From assembly GCA_008921705.1 (NCBI GenBank), contig VFFE01007640.1, positions 117,884 to 181,883 on the forward strand: DNA of 64,000 bases, in the 5' to 3' direction. Shown one piece after another: positions 57,228-64,000 of this stretch. The notes beneath the pieces are model-generated. The model searched no databases, was not told where the DNA came from, and was given only the letters and a program-made list of their open reading frames with translations. Source of the DNA: Burhinus oedicnemus. Lineage: Eukaryota; Chordata; Aves; Charadriiformes; Burhinidae. The position numbers and the translations under genes are program-made. The stretch's first letter is position 1. Every line of letters starts with the position of its first letter.

Positions 57228-60200
57228 AAAGCGAATGATCATTTTCTCTTCCACCTGGAAGTGGAATGTGAGCTTTGTTTAGCCTAAGACCGGCAGCTAA
57301 AGTAATCTAGGCTGTCGCATCTTCACCCATCATCTCCATTTCCATTTAACTCTTCATTTGATTTGAAATTCTCAGATCTGTAAACGAAGTGCTTACAGTG
57401 GTAGAAAATTTCTGTAATATAAGCTTGTGATAAGGATGTATGACAAGCTCAAGACAAATGTTTCAGGCATCAGATTAGATGATTTACATTAGTTAGGTTC
57501 TAATAAGACCAAGCCTTTAATCACTTAGTTTGCCAGTTTCAAATGCACAAAACTGGTTATTGGATAAAGTCCAGGTCACAGTGTCACAGTTTTCAAAACA
57601 GATACTTTTGTATTTCTTTTTTAGCAAAGAAAGTTCATCAGTAAAAGGCTCTGGGTTTCTCTGCATTATTTCTCCTTTCATCAGATGACTGTCTCAAGTA
57701 AAGACAATAGAGGATTGAATCCCAAATTTTCCCTCTCCCAGCGGAGTAAATACACTGAACTAAGCAAGTCCTTTACCAGGATAAGGTTATATACTAATTT
57801 GTCTTATAGAAATAGCCAATCTCTACATACCCAAAAGAAAGAGGCAGCCTAACTTAGGAGTGTCTCTGGACTGTGCTTTGTAAGCTTGTGAGGATACATA
57901 TTTCTCTCCAATCCTGAGAACTTTGGCCTGACTTGCACTTGGAACATCACATGAACCTGTATTTAAAATGATTTTTAAAAAAGGAAAAAAAACCACAGAT
58001 GATCAAATTATTTAGCTGTTTTGTGAATATATTACACACCTATAAACCCATTGTTTTTAATAAGTAATATTCCAGCCCATTCAATCAAATGCAAGAAATT
58101 CTGGCATTATTTATGTGACATCTCTTAACTTCCTCCAAATGCCTGTAGGACAGTGTAATTTGGAGCAGTATTCCAAAAGCGTGTTTTAAATAGTTGCTTC
58201 ACAAACAAAATGTTAAATGATTGGGCTTCATGCTATTCTGTCCTAGAATTAGCTGTAAAAAACTAAAACGTATTTATTTGTAACAATTAAAGAATACATT
58301 GCAATAGCCTGTTTCCTTACATTGGCATAGCCTGTGCACTAAAACCAGTTCCGCTGAAAAGAAAAAGGTTGTTGTCAAGGGCAAGAGTTCTCATGTACTC
58401 TTAAAAATAAGAATTAGATCAGTTTTGAGTTCTTCAATCCACTGTTACTGAAGAACCACAGACAGTTGCTTGGATAGTGAATTCTTTGGCTTATTTAACC
58501 AGAATATGAGATGCCTGGTCATGTTTATAGTTAGAAAGCAATCTGTTTCATGAGATCTGAAAATTCATAGTACAGCAGAAACAGTAAAAAGTCTCATATA
58601 TTGATTTTTCAGAAACAGTCCCTTTGCATGAACCTGTTGAGCCTACTTTTTATCCTGAGTAATTCACTATTTGAAAAAAAAAATCAAACAAAGAATATTA
58701 AAAAAGGCCAACAAAATTAGTTAGAACATATGAAGACAGATCTATATGAAGGACAAATTACACAACACACACAACTCTAGGGCATAGAGAATTTCTGATT
58801 GCCTATTAACCTAAACATTAAGCCAAGTTAAAAAATATATGTTTTGCTACGGTTTATGGGGCCTCTTTGTGCCATATCACCCAATTAATTTCCAGGACTA
58901 AAATAGCAGTGTGTTTATGTACAATAGCTCAATGTAACTGATGTTTTATTTTCACAGTCTTTTTCATATTAACTAATTTTGAACACATGGTTCTCAAATA
59001 CTACCACAACTCCACAGATACTGTAAGATTTTATACACAGTTGCCATGTAAAGTTCTGCTTCTTCAGATAACCTGATAGACAATATAGGTAGATAATATA
59101 ATGATATAGTTTATTTCTTGACTAGGTAAAAAATACTTGACTTTTCAAACCTGCATCTTATGTGAATTTGCTGGTGTCATCTGCTGTAAAACAGTAACAA
59201 AACTCAGTCCACTTTCTGTAGAGGTTTTCCCATGTTAAAGAATAAAAGCTACATTATGGATTTAGATGTGGTTCAATTTTAGCCTTGCTAGAGATTATTG
59301 TTGCATTTCTATGGAATACAGTCAACACAAAGCTAAGAAAGCAAGAGGAAAAGAACTTTAACCAGTTAGCATTATATATCCTCTACTCAGCAAACAGCAG
59401 ACACCCATTCCACAGGAAATTTATTAACAGTATTTTCTTCTTTCTTTCCCTCCATTCCCATATATTTCTTTTTCACATTTTTCAGATGCACTCTTCCCCA
59501 TACAGTGCCTCTCTATAGGGCTTTTTAACTTATGTGTCTGTAATTTTTCATCAATCCTCCTTCTTGTCTTTTGCCCCAATTTACCCACTGTCACTTTCTT
59601 TCTCATCCCAAGTCATCCTCTTTACCAACAGATATACAGATCAGGGAAAAAAAAGTTAGCAGTGCTATTAGAAAGCTAAGCTAAGAAGAGGGGTTTCACT
59701 CTTTAAGATCAACTACTCATGCAAAAAGTAACTCTCTCCCAGCAGCTAAAGAAGGCAAATGCTGACATTCAGAGAAAAACTTTGGAATTTGCTCAGCAAT
59801 TCCCTAATTTAACCTGCTGAATTACTAGGAAGAAGGGCAGCAAAGAGCAAATCCTCAAAAGGTTTAAAAAAATAACTCAGAACTCAAGAAGTTGTCCAGT
59901 TGTTTCAAAAGTCATAGGAAGTCTGTAAACGTAGGTAAAATTTCTACCTGTTGATGCCAGACTCCAACCATCTCCAAATTACATTTCTCCTTTCCTTCCA
60001 TTACACTGCAGAAAAGTGAGTAAGATCTAGCCTTTTAACCATACATCTAGCTTTTTTCCTTATTACTGTTTGAAATGGCCTTGTGAAAACCCTGTTAATT
60101 CATCTGTCGAAGAAGTGAAAAATAGTTATTGCCAGAACTATGAGAACCTAGAAAATGTGTGGCATTTAACCCCTGGCTTTCTGGCTGGTGCACTGGCTCT

Positions 60201-60880
60201 TGGTCTAGGGAGCACAACCTGCCTCCATCACAGTGGAAAGAACTTTTTTCACACATAAGATTGTGTTGCAGAGGTAAAAATAGTGTTAAATTCTTCCAAA
60301 TGGAGAGGGAAGAAGTTTTATCCCTTTTGTCCTGAAGCATCTGCCACACTAAAATCATGTGAAAATGCCCTTGTGGATATTTCCAGTATGTACTTTTGGA
60401 CCCCTTCTACAAGTGAACACCCACTCTTTTTGCACGTGTTACAAGGGCTTAGAGCTTTCCCAAAAAGGAGAGTAAAACTGGATCTTGTGCAAGTTCAGTT
60501 TCTTCCTGGATTCCCCAGAACGGCACTTGAAATCTCACAGTGCAACGTCTCACAAAGCTACTTCTTTACCAACTGTCTTTGGAGTAATAATTAATTAAAA
60601 GCTATCAGTAGTTGGTGCTGTCTTAATATTTTTTGTACCTCTTCTACCCTACTTCACCTGTTTTTGTTTTTTCCTACTTAATTTGGAAACTCTTTGGGAG
60701 AGAGTCTCTCCTTTCGTTCTGTGTTCCTATGGCGCTGTTGCCTCACACTCTAGTTCCCAGTTTTCACAACAGCTATAAAGATAGCGGGGACAAAAAATCT
60801 CTGAAAGAAGGAGTAGATTTGGCACGCTTTGTTAGCACTGATTAATGAAAAGCTCCTTAACTGCTTGAAAAACAGTTTGG

Positions 60881-60894
60881 TTTTTTTTTTTTTT
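60881..60894 (+). repeat. Poly-T run of 14
   Basis: Fourteen T residues in a row. No retroposed body on the minus strand was recognised downstream. Confidence 0.85.
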
Positions 60895-61345
60895 ACAAGT
60901 TCTGTCTTACATTTTAAGATTTCACCAACAGATTCATCTGCCTGAATTGTAAATGCAGATTATATCAGAAAAGATACTTCACCAAATTTTACTCTAATTC
61001 TGCCAATGTGGTTTTTTTTCTGTAAATAATATCTGAAAGTTGCACTATCAGTGACATCACTGTGATACAAAAAGTTTGTAATGTGGTTTTACCACTAGGC
61101 ACGATCAGGGCAAGAGAAGGCAAAACCAAAGTGAAATGGCCAGGTATTTCAAAATTGCCAGAAAAATGTAGCTTAGCACCGTAGGAGCGAAAATGAAACA
61201 GAGGAAAGGAAAAGCTGAACTGAAGAGTGCCAGATGTGTGGCTAGGAAACGGGTTGGGATTTTTAAATTTGGGTGCCAACAATATTTTGTTCTTAGTCTA
61301 TAATTTCACTCTTCAAAATCAATCCCTAATTAATTTCAATGAAAG

Positions 61346-61460
61346 TCACAGAATCATAGAATTACAGAATTACAATTTGGGCTGGAAGTGACCTGTGTCA
61401 TGTAGTCCAACTCTATCTCAAAGTAGAACTAACTTGAAAGTTAGAGCAGGTGGCTCAGGG
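61346..61460 (-). mobile_element. CR1 LINE fragment, 3' tail, diverged
   Basis: On the plus strand the order TCACAGAATCATAGAATTAC, TTTGGGCTGGAAGTGACC, GTAGTCCAACTCTATCTC and AGCAGGTGGCTCAGGGCC is the reverse complement of a CR1 3' UTR. The right-hand edge is unclear. Many substitutions mark it as older than the 55.9-kb tail. Confidence 0.85.
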
Positions 61461-64000
61461 CCTATAATATTATTTTAGAAATAATTTCAGGAATTTAGTA
61501 TTTTAGAAACCTTCAGGGAGACCTTTGAAAATTTAGGCTCCAGAAGTTGTGTGAAGTTTAAGCTGAAGGACAACTTAAGCTAAGAAGAGGGTAATTCTTT
61601 TGACAGAACTTCTAAGCAAAATGGAAGAATCTGGTCATTGGAAATTTTGTTCAATGAGCTGAATTGCATATTTCTAAAGGCTTAGAGGCCTTCAGAGGTC
61701 ACTAGAAAGGGTAGAAACCCTTTGAATATGGGACAGAAATGAAGAATGAGCTGTATTTCGCTTGCATCTGTAAGGTTATAAATAGGTAACTGTGAGAAGT
61801 TTTATCTGTCAAAACAAAAACTGCAATTTTCAAATCCTATGGCCAAAGTGAGCTACAACTGTTCTTAGATAAGTAGACTACATTACAATTATATGTGTGT
61901 GGGGGAAGATCTAAGCCAACTCATTCAATGATAATTGAAACTTGCAGCAGTACTGAAGACTTATGTAGGAAAGCAGCTATACATATTGTATCTCTCAACA
62001 ATATACTCTGCCTTGCAGATAACCAAACTATAGTAAAAGTATAATTTTCCTAATTGTCTGGGTTTTCTCTGTTTGAATTAGACAATTGAACAACTTTTTT
62101 ATTTTTATTAAATAGAGCTGGAATAAAGAGCATGTTTGGCTCACATTCAGGATGCTGAACATGAAAAGGTATCTTAATTGCCTGTGTTGATGGGATTCAG
62201 CTGCTTCCTGATGTCTAAAATTTCTACAGGCTTTAGCTACAGATTAAACTAAACTCAGTAATTCCTCATTTGTAATGCAATCAGTAACAATGTTTTTTTG
62301 TAAGCAATAACAGTAATTTTTTTTCCCAACAAAATAAAAGTGCTGTTTTTTATTATTGAAGACTGGGTGCAAAAGGCATTGAAGAAAAAAGTCTCCCATG
62401 GTAGAAGCTGAGGTCAGGCGACTTAATCAGTTTGCTCTTTATTTAATCCTGGGGGTTTTTGTTCTTTAAAATTCTCCAAATTGTCTACTAATCCCTGTAT
62501 GTCTTTTCAGAAGACGTATTTCATTCTACTTCACTGATAAAGGATCTGAATAAAAATGTTTTTTTATATAGAGTCCAACATCAAGAAAAAATTTAAACCA
62601 AATATTTCCTTTTCAGAGACATAGTCACTTGATGTTATGGAAAATTCTACATTTCTTTTTTGCACCAAGAAAGAAAAAAGTACAATTTGATGTGAGTTTC
62701 CATGAAACACAACTCTGTACTGTAAAGATACAATTTTATCATGATCACTTTTACCCTGGGAAATACTTTTTAAATAACATATGAAAAAATTCCACTTGTA
62801 GCTGTAAACCTCCTCTAAACAGTTTATATAAACAATCAACAGGCTTTGGGCTATCTACAGAAAGAGCATGGATTACCAAGGAAATTAAAGACACTGTTTA
62901 TATAGTTCATATTTCACAATTTCTTTGTGCTTTTCTAAATCAGTGAAGATTTGCAAGTACGAAACAAAGAGAAATATCATTTCAATCCCTTAGCTGGAGA
63001 CTGAATAAATTAAAAAATTAAGTAGGACGGTTTACTGAGGCAGCAGGCATCAATGTAAAGTAAAGGCACATAGGAGTACACTTTAAGATATAACATACTT
63101 CTTTTTCAGAAAGATTTTTCCATTACATTAACTATTTTCCTTAAGCTACAGATTGAATTATGACTAATTTTTGAATTTACGCTCAGAGCTAAAAGAATTA
63201 CATCAATCGTTCCCAATAGTCAGGGATTTCCCAGCTTTCTAACTTTAATAAATAACAATATTTTAAAGTGTTTAATCAGGATGTTTGTCTCCAGAAGCAA
63301 TCAAAGCACTTATGTTTCTTAAGGAAAATTACCCTTAGCTGCAAAATTTTGAAAACTTCTGAAAAGGTAGCGAATTCAATTTATGACTTCAGGCTCCTGA
63401 AGTTTTCAGAAGCTGAGTTTCTCAGCTCCTCACTGCTGTGTAATGATGACTTCACGCAATAAATTAACGATTGTCTAATAACTTGCAAGATTACAAAGAT
63501 TGCTGCTTTTTTGATTCTCTAGCCTCAGAAGTTCCAGGTCAGTCTTTCAGAGTTGGGAAGCTCTGGTAGCTCTCATGATAGCTAGCTGCTTATCCAACTG
63601 AAGTTGACTTCATACCTAAGTAATCAAGAAATCCTAGATATTTCAAGTAAGCAGGTTATAATGGAGCTAAGTGTACTTTAGCCCCATCCAGAGGAAACTG
63701 ATATTAAAAAAATAAATTAAAATAAAAAATATTATGTCTGTCTTGAGGGAAAAAGAAACCTCTCAAAGAAGTTAAGAAGAATCTGATATAACTTGACCAC
63801 ATGAGCCTCTTTATGTAAGAATGGGAATGCAGAGGGTTAAATTAAGGTCTGGCAATGCTTTAAGTTTTACTGGCTAGTGATGAGAAATAAATTTCCTCTT
63901 CCTTAAAAAGGGCTGACTTCTTTACACTGATGTAAGCCATCTTTCATCCAAGTTACCAATCCACATCTCACTGTTTCCATGCAGCAGATGGTATAGGGAA
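61461..64000. other. Intronic sequence, unique
   Basis: AT-rich sequence to the window end with only short unrelated frames. No exon, repeat or RNA gene is supported. Confidence 0.6.

Larger units (their letters stand above)
55952..61345. other. Intronic sequence, unique
   Basis: No exon, RNA gene or transposon is supported. It contains a short direct repeat (57181-57227) and a T14 run (60881-60894). Confidence 0.6.

Noticed and set aside
1..64000. CRISPR arrays, bacterial operons, prophage or toxin systems
   Set aside because: CR1 elements, a spliced vertebrate exon and intron-like composition show vertebrate nuclear DNA. No regularly spaced repeats or dense coding regions are present.

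Overview
The window reads as nuclear DNA of a bird. The dispersed repeats are almost all CR1 LINE fragments that are 5'-truncated and end in the short ATTCTATG-type 3' repeat typical of avian CR1. I recognise no Alu or L1 elements. The only cellular coding sequence I can support is one small exon.

That exon (9753-9914, minus strand) encodes 54 residues of the N-terminal region of DLG2 (PSD-93, chapsyn-110), the synaptic MAGUK scaffold, just upstream of PDZ1. It has a good 3' splice site, a usable 5' splice site and both ends in phase 0. DLG2 is known for very long introns, so I infer that the window lies inside DLG2 transcribed right to left. Positions 9915-64000 would be the intron (or alternative-promoter region) upstream of this exon, and 1-9752 the start of the next intron. 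I could not find by eye the neighbouring downstream exon (PDZ1 side) or an alternative first exon.

Layout: 1-9752, intron with one CR1 3' end (396-600), homopolymer tracts and a 17-bp palindrome. 9753-9914, the DLG2 exon, followed by a small antisense-to-plus CR1 tail (9984-10095) and a 20-N assembly gap (10589-10608). 10.6-20 kb, unique sequence with two traces of old amniote repeats and an unexplained GC-shifted block near 12 kb. 20058-20285, a 228-nt pure-purine AGAAG/AAAAG microsatellite. 20.3-32.4 kb, AT-rich unique sequence with a few candidate regulatory motifs (a consensus CRE at 27961). 32.4-33.8 kb, two CR1 copies in the same orientation; the larger keeps an uninterrupted 301-codon piece of the CR1 reverse-transcriptase ORF. 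33.8-44.7 kb, unique sequence with a tRNA-like relic at 43.7 kb. 44.7-52 kb, the richest repeat region, with four CR1 fragments of clearly different ages. 52-64 kb, mostly unique intron with two CR1 tails.

No gene set works together here: the content is one exon plus intron and retroelement debris. I found no convincing undescribed system. The points most worth a second look are the exon assignment and symmetry, the open CR1 reading frame, the long purine tract, the tRNA-derived relic, and a 16-bp palindrome around a TCACGTGA box.
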